From contig JABDFY010000007.1 in assembly GCA_013286365.1 (NCBI GenBank), positions 147 through 64,146 of the forward strand: 64,000 nucleotides of DNA, written 5' to 3'. The DNA is from Alphaproteobacteria bacterium (GTDB taxonomy: Bacteria; Pseudomonadota; Alphaproteobacteria; UBA9219). Below the pieces are notes generated by a model. It worked only from the letters and a program-made list of their open reading frames with translations. It did not search any database and had not been told where the DNA came from. This document shows positions 21,338-30,025 of the stretch, one piece after another. Each line of letters starts with the position of its first letter. Position 1 is the stretch's first letter. The translations under genes and the position numbers were made by a program.

Positions 21338-22222
21338 CTAGTTTTTTCCGCAATTCATCTGGGCACGTTCCTGTTCGGCACGCGACCTTACCGTTGTTGG
21401 GGCGTTTGGATATTTGTTTTTAAGGGATTCGAGGGTGGCACAGGCATCGTCGGTCTTACCGACAGCATTTAATGACATAGCCATCTTAAGTAGGCTGTCA
21501 GGTGCCTTGGTGCCCTTTGGGTTTTGCTGGTAGGCGTCAGCGAAGGCTACAGCAGCATCATTAAATTTACCGCGCACGTAAAAAGTTTCGCCATACCAAT
21601 ATTTGGCATTATCGATCAGTTTATCCTGAGGGTTTTTATCGATGAAGATCTTGAAGGCTTTCTCCGCTTCATCGTAATTGGCCTCACGCAAAAGACTAAA
21701 AGCGCGATCATATTGCTCCTGCGCCGTCAAACCATAGTCAGGTGGTGTGTTAGGTAGTGGCGGCGCCTGGGGGTTATTAACGGCGCCGGTAACTCTGCCG
21801 TCTTGCATTTTGATTGCCCCCAATGTGCCATTAGCTTCTGTTGGAGCTGTTTCACTGCTTGCGGGTTGCTGTTGTGTCTGAATATTGGTTGGTGGTGGTG
21901 GCGTCTGGGTCGCCGGCGGAACTACGGGCGTCGCGACAGCCGTGGCTTGTGCCTGCACGGCCGTCTCTAGTTTAGAAATTCGTGCATCGTAATCAGTTTG
22001 TAACCGCTGTAGGGATTGATCCAGCCGGCGTGTCGCATAGTCCAGTTCTTCGACTTTTCCAGTTAAGGTACGCAATTGATCTTCGATTGACGACAATCGC
22101 GTTTCGTAATTAGGGCCTGTGCCAGGCAGCTGCTGCTGCGCCTGCGCCTGCGTTAGCGTTAACAGCAGGGCAATAATAATGCACCCGAGTAAATTTATGT
22201 GATGAGGAAAAGAACGGAGCAA
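21338..22222 (-). CDS. cpoB: Cell-division coordinator CpoB (YbgF), TPR protein
   Basis: 294 residues. A signal peptide (about 1-28, cleaved near AQAQQ) is followed by a coiled coil (TRLSSIEDQLRTLTGKVEE, about 40-90). Then come a Pro/Gln/Thr-rich linker (about 92-150) and C-terminal TPR repeats (from DYGLTAQEQYDRAFSLL). CpoB is periplasmic and links the Tol-Pal system to septal peptidoglycan synthesis. It follows pal, as in the standard tol-pal order, but the pair is separated by a strong hairpin terminator, so it may have its own promoter or depend on read-through. Confidence 0.9.
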   Translation of the reverse strand: MLRSFPHHINLLGCIIIALLLTLTQAQAQQQLPGTGPNYETRLSSIEDQLRTLTGKVEELDYATRRLDQSLQRLQTDYDARISKLETAVQAQATAVATPVVPPATQTPPPPTNIQTQQQPASSETAPTEANGTLGAIKMQDGRVTGAVNNPQAPPLPNTPPDYGLTAQEQYDRAFSLLREANYDEAEKAFKIFIDKNPQDKLIDNAKYWYGETFYVRGKFNDAAVAFADAYQQNPKGTKAPDSLLKMAMSLNAVGKTDDACATLESLKNKYPNAPTTVRSRAEQERAQMNCGKN

Positions 22223-22313
22223 GGGCGCACTTCCATGTCTAAGTTGACAGGCGATGAGATAAGGAAAAGTAGCGCCCGTATTGAAAAAGTCAAAGGCAAG
22301 CAGAAGAAAAAGT

Positions 22314-22345
22314 AAAGGCCGTGACCTTTTTGGGTCACGGCCTTT
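22314..22345 (-). terminator. Intrinsic terminator after pal
   Basis: A perfect 13-bp inverted repeat (AAAGGCCGTGACC / GGTCACGGCCTTT) with a six-base loop lies 24 bp past the pal stop codon. On the minus strand it is followed by TTTACTTTTTCTTC. The A-rich 5' side could make it weakly bidirectional. It probably sets the pal:cpoB expression ratio. Confidence 0.85.
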
Positions 22346-22368
22346 GAAAAGCCTGCCTTACGGCTACT

Positions 22369-22863
22369 TTATGGTGTTACGACAGTGACACCACGACGGT
22401 TCTGAGCCCAAGCAGCTTCGTTGCTACCGAGTACAGCTGGCCGTTCTTTGCCATAACTGATGGTCTTGACGCGATCAGCCTTGACGCCATCGGCAACGAG
22501 GTAATTCTTGATTGCTGTAGCGCGACGTTCGCCCAATGCCAGGTTGTATTCACGTGTACCACGTTCGTCACAATGACCTTCGACGGTCACTCTAACAGTG
22601 GCGTACTTCTTCAACCAAGCTGATTGACGATCTAGAGTTGCACGTGCTTCAGGTGTCAGGTCGGATTCGTTGAACGCGAAAAATACGCGGTCTCCTACAT
22701 TAACAACGAGATCTTCCTGAGTACCGGGATGGACCGGGCCATTATGACCAACGCCACCACCATTAGCACCGTTCATGCTGCCAGCGCCGCCGTTTTCACC
22801 GGTCGTGTCGCAAGCAGCTACTAATACGAGTGCCGCCATAAGGCACAAAAACTTCTTAAACAT
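22369..22863 (-). CDS. pal: Peptidoglycan-associated lipoprotein Pal
   Basis: 164 residues. Signal peptide with lipobox LVAAC (Cys about 18) gives an outer-membrane lipoprotein. A Gly/Asn-rich linker precedes the OmpA-like peptidoglycan-binding domain (about 55-164), with VEGHCDERGTREYNLALGERRA carrying the Asp/Arg that hold the meso-diaminopimelate of peptidoglycan (shown in parts: GHCDERGT, LGERRA). SD AGGGGG lies six bases before the ATG. tolB, normally directly upstream, is absent; a 413-bp non-coding gap lies there, so pal must have its own promoter. Confidence 0.96.
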   Translation of the reverse strand: MFKKFLCLMAALVLVAACDTTGENGGAGSMNGANGGGVGHNGPVHPGTQEDLVVNVGDRVFFAFNESDLTPEARATLDRQSAWLKKYATVRVTVEGHCDERGTREYNLALGERRATAIKNYLVADGVKADRVKTISYGKERPAVLGSNEAAWAQNRRGVTVVTP

Positions 22864-23276
22864 CGTTACCCCCTTCGTGAACCTCTGGCGGATTGAGACG
22901 AGAAACTGAAAAACTTTATTTCCGTCTTAGCCAAGATGTATGTTTGCGGATCGATGCTGTGCGAAACCTAGGCGATAAGGTCGAAACACAACACCTTGGA
23001 TTAGCCCTTGCCACTACGCATTGGCAAAACGTCAATCTGAGGGGAAAGTAGTCGGAGTCATGACTTGAATCAAGGGCCAAAACGGGAAATTTCTTTGGAT
23101 TAACAATTGATTGCCCTGCCGTGGCACAATTGCAACGGCACCCAAACTAATTTTTGATCGAAATCAAAAATACGTTGCATAAGGCAATGAATCCAATGGG
23201 ATTCACCTCCCCATAGGTTTGAATTTTCCGGTCAACTTATTACCACTCGCCATTTTTCGGCCATAAATTTAAAACT
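22864..23276. other. 413-bp intergenic region with clustered inverted repeats
   Basis: I see no gene here. It must contain the pal promoter (minus strand) and the 3' end of the pheT transcript. It holds several inverted repeats: 23008-23027 (TTGCCA/TGGCAA), 23117-23140 (TGCCGT/ACGGCA), 23151-23170 (TTTTTGAT/ATCAAAAA, loop TTCG on the minus strand) and 23189-23204 (GAATCC/GGATTC). The last three lie within 88 bp. They could be a pheT terminator region, a pal 5' leader or an unknown small RNA; nothing in the sequence settles this. Confidence 0.5.
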
Positions 23277-25676
23277 TTAACTACGTAGCGCAGCGCCGGT
23301 ACTTTTCGCGACAATTGTAGCAATGCGTGAGCTGATATCCTCAAGCTCGGCGTCGGTAAGCGTGCGCTCTGTCGGTTGCAGTATAACACTCAACGCAATA
23401 GATTTTTTCTCTTGTGCGACGTTCTTTCCCTCGTAAACGTCGAACACAATCACATCGCGGATTAGATTTTTATCGGCGCTTTTAATCGCCTTGACGAGTT
23501 TGTCGGATGAAACCGAACGATCAACCAAGAAAGCAAAATCACGTGCGACTGGTTGGAGTGGTTCTGTTTTTAACAAGGTTTTAGCCGTACTTGTGTTGCG
23601 GCTTAGTGGTATCGAAATGAGGCAGATCTCACATCCCGTCATCGGACCTTCGGCGCCACAAGCGGCAAGTAAGGCGGGATGAATTTCGCCAAAATGGCCC
23701 AAGAGATTTGGACCAAGACGCAAGGAAGCAGAGCGCCCGGGGTGGTACCATGCAGGGGCGTCTGCTGTGATTTGAAGGGAATTGATCGGCGCGCCACAGG
23801 TGCCAAGAACAGCTAAGGCGTCCGCTTTGGCATCATAGACATCAAAGTTACGCGCAGCCGTAGCCCAATTGCGCGGCGTGGCACCGGCACGCAAAGTTGC
23901 CGCCACCAGCCTTTGTCCTTCCGGTGTCGCATTTTTGTAAGTGGGACCAACTTCAAAGAGCCCAACATCAGCAAAGCCACGATCGGCATTGCGTTTTACT
24001 GCCATCACTAAATTACCGAGTAGGGATGGTCGCATGACATCAAGCTCGGCACTAATAGGATTAAGCAGGCGCAGATCAGGATTAATCTCACCAAAAAATA
24101 CAGCGACCATGCTTGGCATAAAGGACCATGTGACAGCTTCCATCAGACCTTGTGATGCCAGGACGCGTTTAGCCATATTGCTGCGCCAATCATATATATC
24201 GATTGCCGAAGCAGGCATCATGCGCGGCACCTCGAGAGAGGAGGTTGGGATGTTGTCGTATCCTTTAATGCGAATAATTTCCTCGACGAGATCGGCTGGA
24301 ACCTCAACATCCGGTCGCCAACTGGGCACGCCTATGGCGTTTAGCCTTTTTGCTTCAAAACCAAGAGCCGTAAGAATTTGGATTTGTTCGGATTCTGGAA
24401 CATCGACGCCTACCAGCGCCCCACATTTTTTGACATCAAAAGAAATAGTGCGTGCCGTGCTGGGAGCGCTACCGGCAATTTCCATATCGCTGACGACAGT
24501 ATCCGCCGTCCCACAAAACTCGAGTATCAACTGTGTGGCAATTTCAGCGCCAGGTAGTGTGAACGAAGGGTCAATGCCCCGCTCAAAACGGTAACGTGCA
24601 TCCGAAATTATTTGTAAGGCCCGCCCTGTTTGTGCCGTCCGCGCCGGATCGAAATAGGCGCTTTCGATAAAAACATCGCCGGTGGCCTCATCGCACGAAC
24701 TTGATTGCCCGCCCATAATGCCTGCAATACTGAGTACACCGCTATCGTCGCCAATGGCCGTCATACCGCTATTAAGAATGTATGTTTTACCGTTCAGTGC
24801 GGCAATTTTCTCACCACCCTGTGCTGGACGAACCCATAAATTGCCTCTTATTTTTTTGGCATCGAAGACGTGCAAAGGTCGCGCCAAATCAATCGTTACA
24901 TAATTGGTTATATCAACCAAGGCCGAGATGGGCCTTAAGCCAATGGCGCGTAGCCGGTCTTGCAACCATTGTGGGCTTGGCCCGTTTTTAATATTGCGAA
25001 TAAGGCGACCGACGAAGTGTGGACAGTTCTTTTTCGTATCGGCTTGGAACTCAAGCCTCACCTTTATGCGGCTCTGTTCCTTGCCTTTAACTGACTTAAT
25101 CTCAAGCGCTTTAAGTTTGCCGATGCCGGCAGCGGCCAGGTCGCGGGCAATTCCGCGCACGCCTGCGCAATCGGGGCGATTGGGTGTGAGATTGATTTCG
25201 ATAACGGGGTCATTCAAGCCCGACCATTCGGCATAGGATTTTCCGATAGGCGCATTGTCAGGCAATTCTATGATGCCGTCCGTTTCTTCATCAATTAGCT
25301 TTAGTTCATCAGTTGCGCACAACATGCCTTGTGATTCGACGCCGCGAATAACGCCTTTTTTCAAGACTTCGCCACTATCGGGCATAACATCGCCTGGTCT
25401 GGCGAGGACAGCCTTTATACCGGCACGACAATTCGGTGCGCCGCAAATGACCTGAAGTTTTTCCTTACCAGTGTCGACAATGCATACTTTTAGTCTGTCG
25501 GCATCGGGGTGCTTATCGGCCTTCAATACATGCGCAATGATAAAGGGGCCCAGCGCTTTACTACGATCTTCGACCTTTTCGACTTCAAGGCCGATGGCGG
25601 TGAGCTTGTCACAAATAGCCTCGCAAGAAGCTGACGTATCAAGATGCTGTTTCAGCCAGGACAGGGTGAACTTCAA
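23277..25676 (-). CDS. pheT: Phenylalanyl-tRNA synthetase beta subunit
   Basis: About 799 residues from the TTG at 25676, which reads MKFTLSWLKQHLDT, the family N-terminus. GGGAGA lies eight bases upstream, and the frame further upstream is unlike PheT. Domains: N-terminal tRNA-binding OB fold (ADKHPDADRLKVC, CGAPNCRAG), B3/B4 editing domain, B5 DNA-binding-like domain (PSWRPDVEVPADLVEEIIRI in parts), catalytic-like core and C-terminal ferredoxin-fold anticodon-binding domain (PVARDFAFLVDRSVSS). It forms the alpha2-beta2 enzyme with PheS. The start overlaps the stop codon of the small gene upstream (TTGA). Confidence 0.95.
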   Translation of the reverse strand: MKFTLSWLKQHLDTSASCEAICDKLTAIGLEVEKVEDRSKALGPFIIAHVLKADKHPDADRLKVCIVDTGKEKLQVICGAPNCRAGIKAVLARPGDVMPDSGEVLKKGVIRGVESQGMLCATDELKLIDEETDGIIELPDNAPIGKSYAEWSGLNDPVIEINLTPNRPDCAGVRGIARDLAAAGIGKLKALEIKSVKGKEQSRIKVRLEFQADTKKNCPHFVGRLIRNIKNGPSPQWLQDRLRAIGLRPISALVDITNYVTIDLARPLHVFDAKKIRGNLWVRPAQGGEKIAALNGKTYILNSGMTAIGDDSGVLSIAGIMGGQSSSCDEATGDVFIESAYFDPARTAQTGRALQIISDARYRFERGIDPSFTLPGAEIATQLILEFCGTADTVVSDMEIAGSAPSTARTISFDVKKCGALVGVDVPESEQIQILTALGFEAKRLNAIGVPSWRPDVEVPADLVEEIIRIKGYDNIPTSSLEVPRMMPASAIDIYDWRSNMAKRVLASQGLMEAVTWSFMPSMVAVFFGEINPDLRLLNPISAELDVMRPSLLGNLVMAVKRNADRGFADVGLFEVGPTYKNATPEGQRLVAATLRAGATPRNWATAARNFDVYDAKADALAVLGTCGAPINSLQITADAPAWYHPGRSASLRLGPNLLGHFGEIHPALLAACGAEGPMTGCEICLISIPLSRNTSTAKTLLKTEPLQPVARDFAFLVDRSVSSDKLVKAIKSADKNLIRDVIVFDVYEGKNVAQEKKSIALSVILQPTERTLTDAELEDISSRIATIVAKSTGAALRS

Positions 25677-25939
25677 GGCAACGTCTCCCGTTGATAAACT
25701 TTTTTGTTGGTCGGAATGACCGGCTTTTTGGGTTGAAAAAATACAGCGATGACCGAGATAAAAAACTCCCAAGCATAGACGCAGCCATTCAGCCAGCGGC
25801 TAATATACTTGTCGATAGAAAAAGGGAGCAAAGTCACCATAAATACACAGCCCACTGTCCAGAGTGCGACGCCACAGATGCATAAAACCAGAAGAAAGGC
25901 GCCGACAACGACACCTGCTATTTTATACAAAGCGGACAA
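25673..25939 (-). CDS. Small membrane protein between pheS and pheT
   Basis: 88 residues from a TTG at 25939, 12 bp after the pheS stop codon. Two hydrophobic stretches (about 8-40, GVVVGAFLLVLCICGVALW and the following VFMVTLLPF; and about 53-68, VYAWEFFISVIAVFF) suggest two membrane segments, with a charged C-terminus. Its TGA overlaps the pheT TTG start by four bases, so it seems to be translationally coupled to pheT. I do not recognise the family. The tight packing supports it as a real gene; the non-ATG start leaves the N-terminus uncertain. Confidence 0.6.
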   Translation of the reverse strand: MSALYKIAGVVVGAFLLVLCICGVALWTVGCVFMVTLLPFSIDKYISRWLNGCVYAWEFFISVIAVFFQPKKPVIPTNKKVYQRETLP

Positions 25940-25951
25940 AAGTTACCCATT

Positions 25952-27073
25952 CTATCTGGCAGTGGTCCCGTTACTGCCCAAAGCAGGATTGGGAATATCA
26001 AGTGGGAGAAAGCCATAATGTTTGAGCCAACGTAAATCGGCTTCGAAGAAAGTACGTAGATCGGGAATGCCATATTTCAGCATGGCGATGCGCTCAACGC
26101 CCATTCCGAAAGCGAAGCCCTGATAGCGTTCGGCATCGATACCGCAATTCTTCAGTACATTCGGATGCACCATGCCGCAACCAAGGATCTCGAGCCAATC
26201 ACCGCCATTTCCTAATTTCAACTCTCCGCTCTTGCGTGAGCAACCGATGTCAACTTCAGCGCTTGGCTCAGTGAATGGAAAGTAGGACGGGCGAAAGCGT
26301 ATCGGTAAATCCTTGATACCAAAATAGCTGCGCAGGAAATCCATCAGGCAGCCCTTAAGATGCCCCATATGTATTTTTTCATCAATCACAAGTCCTTCGA
26401 CTTGATGAAACATGGGCGTGTGGGTCATATCGTAATCACAGCGATAGGTGCGACCGGGCGCTATAACGCGTATGGGCGGTTTTTCTTTCATCATGGTACG
26501 GATCTGTACGGGCGAAGTTTGTGTGCGAAGAACCGTGGGATGTTCGCCCTGATGCGGCAGATAAAAAGTTGCCTGCATGTCGCGAGCCGGGTGATCGGGC
26601 GGGATATTGAGTGCCGTGAAATTATAATAATCACTTTCGATATCGGGGCCCTTAGCGACAGTGAACCCCATGGCACCGAAAAGTGTGACGATTTCGTCTA
26701 TGGTTTGAGAGATCGGATGCACGCGGCCATCGGGTTGCGGCCGGACGGGTAGGGTTACGTCAATGCGTTCTTTTTCAAGCCGCGTGTTGAGTTCGGCGTG
26801 CGATAATTCTTTTTGCCGGGCTTCAAGTTTAGATGAAATTTCATCTTTGAGAATATTAAGAGCAGCCCCTCTTTCTTTACGAATCTCGGGTGCGAGCGCG
26901 CCTAGTGTCTTGAGCAGCTCAGTAATGCGCCCCTTTTTGCCAAGCGCACTGACGCGCACTTCATCGAGTGCCGCTGCATCCTTAGCTGTTGCAATGGCGG
27001 CTGAGAATTCCTCTTTAAGGATGCTCAGCTCGTCTTGGCTTTTTTTGAGTGCGGCGGCTTCGGACATCATCAT
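25952..27073 (-). CDS. pheS: Phenylalanyl-tRNA synthetase alpha subunit
   Basis: 373 residues; the start may be either of the first three Met codons (27073, 27070 or 27067). An N-terminal coiled coil (about 5-100) binds tRNA. The class II catalytic core follows: motif 1 around [19 protein letters not shown], motif 2 [20 protein letters not shown] (in parts: GRTYRCD, FHQVEG) and motif 3 [15 protein letters not shown]. It aminoacylates tRNA-Phe with PheT. Its operon is rpmI-rplT-pheS-small gene-pheT. infC is not at the head of this operon, unlike most bacteria. Confidence 0.97.
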   Translation of the reverse strand: MMMSEAAALKKSQDELSILKEEFSAAIATAKDAAALDEVRVSALGKKGRITELLKTLGALAPEIRKERGAALNILKDEISSKLEARQKELSHAELNTRLEKERIDVTLPVRPQPDGRVHPISQTIDEIVTLFGAMGFTVAKGPDIESDYYNFTALNIPPDHPARDMQATFYLPHQGEHPTVLRTQTSPVQIRTMMKEKPPIRVIAPGRTYRCDYDMTHTPMFHQVEGLVIDEKIHMGHLKGCLMDFLRSYFGIKDLPIRFRPSYFPFTEPSAEVDIGCSRKSGELKLGNGGDWLEILGCGMVHPNVLKNCGIDAERYQGFAFGMGVERIAMLKYGIPDLRTFFEADLRWLKHYGFLPLDIPNPALGSNGTTAR

Positions 27074-27152
27074 TCTCTAGGCGCTAGGATCAATAGCGCA
27101 AACCATACCATCGACATTATCCCAGCGAAAGCCAGGATGGTCTTGGCTGAGA

Positions 27153-27512
27153 TTAAGCTTTTAAAGCCTTTTGTGCTTGATCGACCAAAGCCTTGAATGC
27201 CACCGGTTCGGTTGCCGCCAACTCGGAAAGCTGTTTGCGGTCGAGGGCAATTCCGGCACGCTTTAAGCCATTGATGAAACGGGCATAGGTAAGACCATGC
27301 TCACGTACACCGGCATTAATACGTTGGATCCAAAGCGCGCGAAACTCACCTTTGCGTGCCTTGCGGTCGCGATAAGCATAACGCAGAGCCTTCTCAACCT
27401 TCTCAATAGCGATACGGAAATTAGTGCTGGCGCGACCGCGATAGGTTTTGCCGAGTTTGACCATTTCTTTATGACGGGCATGAGTGGTCGTGCCCCGTTT
27501 GACGCGTGCCAT
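27153..27512 (-). CDS. rplT: 50S ribosomal protein L20
   Basis: 119 residues, standard length. Typical N-terminal basic extension ([16 protein letters not shown], then [10 protein letters not shown]) and the conserved [20 protein letters not shown] (in parts: [17 protein letters not shown]). L20 is essential for early 50S assembly. It lies 12 bp after rpmI in the conserved L35-L20 pair. In other bacteria L20 also represses its own operon by binding the leader; no such site was identified here. Confidence 0.98.
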   Translation of the reverse strand: MARVKRGTTTHARHKEMVKLGKTYRGRASTNFRIAIEKVEKALRYAYRDRKARKGEFRALWIQRINAGVREHGLTYARFINGLKRAGIALDRKQLSELAATEPVAFKALVDQAQKALKA

Positions 27513-27524
27513 GGCTGCTACTCC

Positions 27525-27725
27525 TTAGTGTTGATTCAGAAAATATTTGACGATGTTTTCGCCATCGGCCTTGAACAGGATGATCCCCTGCCTGGCCGTA
27601 CGCTTCATTTTCTGGGAGCGTTTGCGCATGCCGTGGCGTTTGCCTGCGGCGCCGGCTTTCACTTTACCTGACGCGGTAACGCGAAAGCGCTTTTTTGACC
27701 CGCTGTGGGTCTTGAGTTTGGGCAT
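27525..27725 (-). CDS. rpmI: 50S ribosomal protein L35
   Basis: 66 residues, Lys/Arg-rich, with the family pattern [26 protein letters not shown] and [10 protein letters not shown]. It is the first gene of rpmI-rplT-pheS-(small gene)-pheT. SD AAAGGAA lies before the ATG. The leader upstream has a short hairpin (CCCCTTAAATGGGG). infC, usually directly upstream, is missing; an unrelated gene ends 135 bp away. Confidence 0.97.
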   Translation of the reverse strand: MPKLKTHSGSKKRFRVTASGKVKAGAAGKRHGMRKRSQKMKRTARQGIILFKADGENIVKYFLNQH

Positions 27726-27813
27726 TTTAAGTTCCTTTGTTGATGGTTTAGAGGCCCCATTTAAGGGGTTTGCGGCCAGGCATGTCCAAAGGCTCTGGCG
27801 CGCTGCGGCCGTG

Positions 27814-27842
27814 TTAATAGCCTGTCAATTGGAGAAAGACAA
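27814..27842 (-). promoter_or_regulatory. Candidate sigma-70 promoter for rpmI operon
   Basis: On the minus strand TTGTCT and TATTAA are separated by exactly 17 bases, about 90 bp upstream of the rpmI ATG. Each box matches four of six consensus bases. Position and spacing fit, since the upstream gene ends at 27861. Not confirmed by any other feature. Confidence 0.4.
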
Positions 27843-27860
27843 GTTAAAGCTGGCTTTACT

Positions 27861-29084
27861 TTAACCCAAGGCCTGCTGGATCCTGGCAACATTTGCGAAA
27901 ACGCGTGTGTCTCGATGGTGATCGTCATTGGCATGCCGGTGGGGAAGGGGCAATGCCGCTGTCCTCAACACATCTACCAGCTGTTTGTTCTGGAGGATAA
28001 AGTCATTTTTTGAAACATCGATGCTGCTAATCAGTGATTGAAGAGCTTGGGCCTCGGGGGTGTCGTTTCCGATATAGCTGGCAAAAGCATTCTGCGTTAT
28101 TCCGCCAAAGAGGCGGTCAGCACTCGCTTTCCCACTTCCGTTCATGTGTCCCGTTTTTATGAGTTCTTTTTGTAATGCCCAAACAATATCTCGTGGTGAC
28201 TTGGCGCTAGCTAGAATGTTGGATATTGTTTGCAATGGCGAAAAACTTGGCGCCGAATGAGCTAATCCTTGAGCAACCCCCGGTCGATTGGGTTGGGGGC
28301 TAAATGTGAAAGCAGATCCCGTCGTTGCATTAGTAGCTGAAGCTGTAGTTGTAGCTCTAGATGCAGTTGCAGTACCCACAGGAGCAGTTTTGAAGGGGCC
28401 CACAAAGCGGGTCATTGTGCTTGATGAGGCGTCAAAGGCTCTTTCTACATGAGCTGGCGTTGCCTCGACTAATACTGTCTCAGGCATAAATCTGCCATAG
28501 ATAATGTCTACGGCCATTGGGTCGTTGCCCGGATCAGCTTCAAGCGTGTCTTGACGATCGTTGTTGACGACATAACGTTCACCATCAATTGTGATCATCG
28601 CTAACATATGGCGCTCAATCGTATTATCAGGGCGATGAACCGTACCGATGACCAAACTTGTATCATCTCTGGAGAAGCCCATTTCATTCAGGGTCTCCCT
28701 GATCAAAGCTGCATGATCACCGCAGACACCTTTTTGCCGGATGAGGGTCTGAAACGGGGTTTGCAGATAATCAGGATCGTTCGTGTAGAGGCCTTTGTGG
28801 ACGTCGTCGCTTTTTTCATAGTCGGCAGCGATGTGTTCGCTGACCCATAATTTGGCAGCTCTGACGAGGGCAAGTTTTTGTGCGGTACTGTCTCCAGGTT
28901 GTAAATGATGGTCGAAGATAAAAGTGCGCCATTCATTCACGAGGGGAGAATTATCTTGAGAGAGGGTATTTTCTGAAGCCGCAGCACGGAACTCTAGGGA
29001 TCTTCCAATCATTACATCGTAGGAAGCTTTGATGCCTGAGTTTGAGGGTAGAATCTCGATTGAAAATACTACGGCAACATCCAT
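27861..29084 (-). CDS. Transglutaminase-like cysteine peptidase-related protein
   Basis: 407 residues. A transglutaminase-like core lies at about 50-185: GVCGDHAALIRETL carries the nucleophilic Cys (C121), ERHMLAMITIDG carries the His (H159), and YVVNNDRQDTLE gives the Asn/Asp (174-176). This arrangement matches bacterial transglutaminase-like cysteine proteinases (BTLCP type). The C-terminal ~200 residues are low in complexity (Ala/Thr/Ser-rich about 210-270), then helical, and of unknown function. No signal peptide is evident, which is unusual because many relatives act outside the cytoplasm. It stands alone between rpmI and ubiE. Peptidase activity is inferred from the triad only. Confidence 0.6.
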   Translation of the reverse strand: MDVAVVFSIEILPSNSGIKASYDVMIGRSLEFRAAASENTLSQDNSPLVNEWRTFIFDHHLQPGDSTAQKLALVRAAKLWVSEHIAADYEKSDDVHKGLYTNDPDYLQTPFQTLIRQKGVCGDHAALIRETLNEMGFSRDDTSLVIGTVHRPDNTIERHMLAMITIDGERYVVNNDRQDTLEADPGNDPMAVDIIYGRFMPETVLVEATPAHVERAFDASSSTMTRFVGPFKTAPVGTATASRATTTASATNATTGSAFTFSPQPNRPGVAQGLAHSAPSFSPLQTISNILASAKSPRDIVWALQKELIKTGHMNGSGKASADRLFGGITQNAFASYIGNDTPEAQALQSLISSIDVSKNDFILQNKQLVDVLRTAALPLPHRHANDDHHRDTRVFANVARIQQALG

Positions 29085-29190
29085 ACAACACTCACTAATA
29101 TGAGTAATTAATTACTAATAACTAGCATGTTTTAGATCAACAAACAACAATATTATTTGGTTTTATAGGATTTAAGGAGCACTTTTTTCG

Positions 29191-29970
29191 TTATAGACGC
29201 CATGCCTCATGGATCACAGCTATCCCACCGGCCATATTTAACCATTTTACTTGGCTCAATCCCGCATTTTCAATGCGTTGAGCAAGAGCGGCTTGGTCGG
29301 GAAATCTTTGGATGCTTTCGGCTAAATACTGATACGCTTGGCGGTCTTTTGCGACCCACACGCCCAGTTGAGGCAAGAGCTTGAGACAATAGCGTTCATA
29401 AAACGGCTTGATCGACTTATGAACGCCAGGACTAAATTCCAAACAGAAAAAGCGCCCACCTGGGCGCAATACGCGGGCGGCGTCTTTGAGGGCCTTGTCT
29501 ATATGGGTGACATTGCGCAATCCAAAAGCAATGCAATAAATATCAACGCTCAGGGAGGGTAGCGGAAGGGCCTCGGCGTTACCTGTAATCCACCTTATGC
29601 CTTTTAGGATGCCATGGTCGATCATTTTGGCGCGACCCACGTCGATCATGGCGGGATTGATATCACAGACGATGATATCAGCTTTGCCTTGTGTTCGTCT
29701 TGCACAGCGCAGCGCAATATCGCCAGTGCCGCCGGCCACATCGAGAATAGTTTGGTTAGCTTGCGGATTAATCTGGCTGACGAGACGATCTTTCCATAGC
29801 CGGTGTAATCCGCCGGACATGACATCGTTCATCAAATCATAGTTGCCGGCGACAGAAGCAAAGACTTCTCGAACCAAGGCGGTCTTATTCTGTGGCGCGA
29901 CGCGACGGAAACCGAACCATTCAGCTTCGGGATTTTGGTCTGATTGCGTTTTGCGTTTAGCCGCTGTCAT
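29191..29970 (-). CDS. ubiE: Demethylmenaquinone/ubiquinone C-methyltransferase UbiE
   Basis: 259 residues from the ATG at 29970 (MTAAKRKTQ); the open frame extends 76 codons further, but into the divergent mutM region and without family similarity. Class I SAM methyltransferase: motif I ILDVAGGTGDIALRC, YDLMNDVMSGGLHRLWK near the N-terminus and AFGLRNVTHIDKALKDAARVL (in parts: GLRNVTH, VLRPGG), both UbiE signatures. It methylates C2 of the benzoquinol ring in ubiquinone synthesis. It is divergent from mutM with a 55-bp gap. ubiB, often the next gene in alphaproteobacteria, is not adjacent. Confidence 0.95.
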   Translation of the reverse strand: MTAAKRKTQSDQNPEAEWFGFRRVAPQNKTALVREVFASVAGNYDLMNDVMSGGLHRLWKDRLVSQINPQANQTILDVAGGTGDIALRCARRTQGKADIIVCDINPAMIDVGRAKMIDHGILKGIRWITGNAEALPLPSLSVDIYCIAFGLRNVTHIDKALKDAARVLRPGGRFFCLEFSPGVHKSIKPFYERYCLKLLPQLGVWVAKDRQAYQYLAESIQRFPDQAALAQRIENAGLSQVKWLNMAGGIAVIHEAWRL

Positions 29971-30025
29971 GCCATGTATTCTAGCTGGACCCATAGGGGA
30001 AAGCCAACATAAGGAAAGGCAATCC

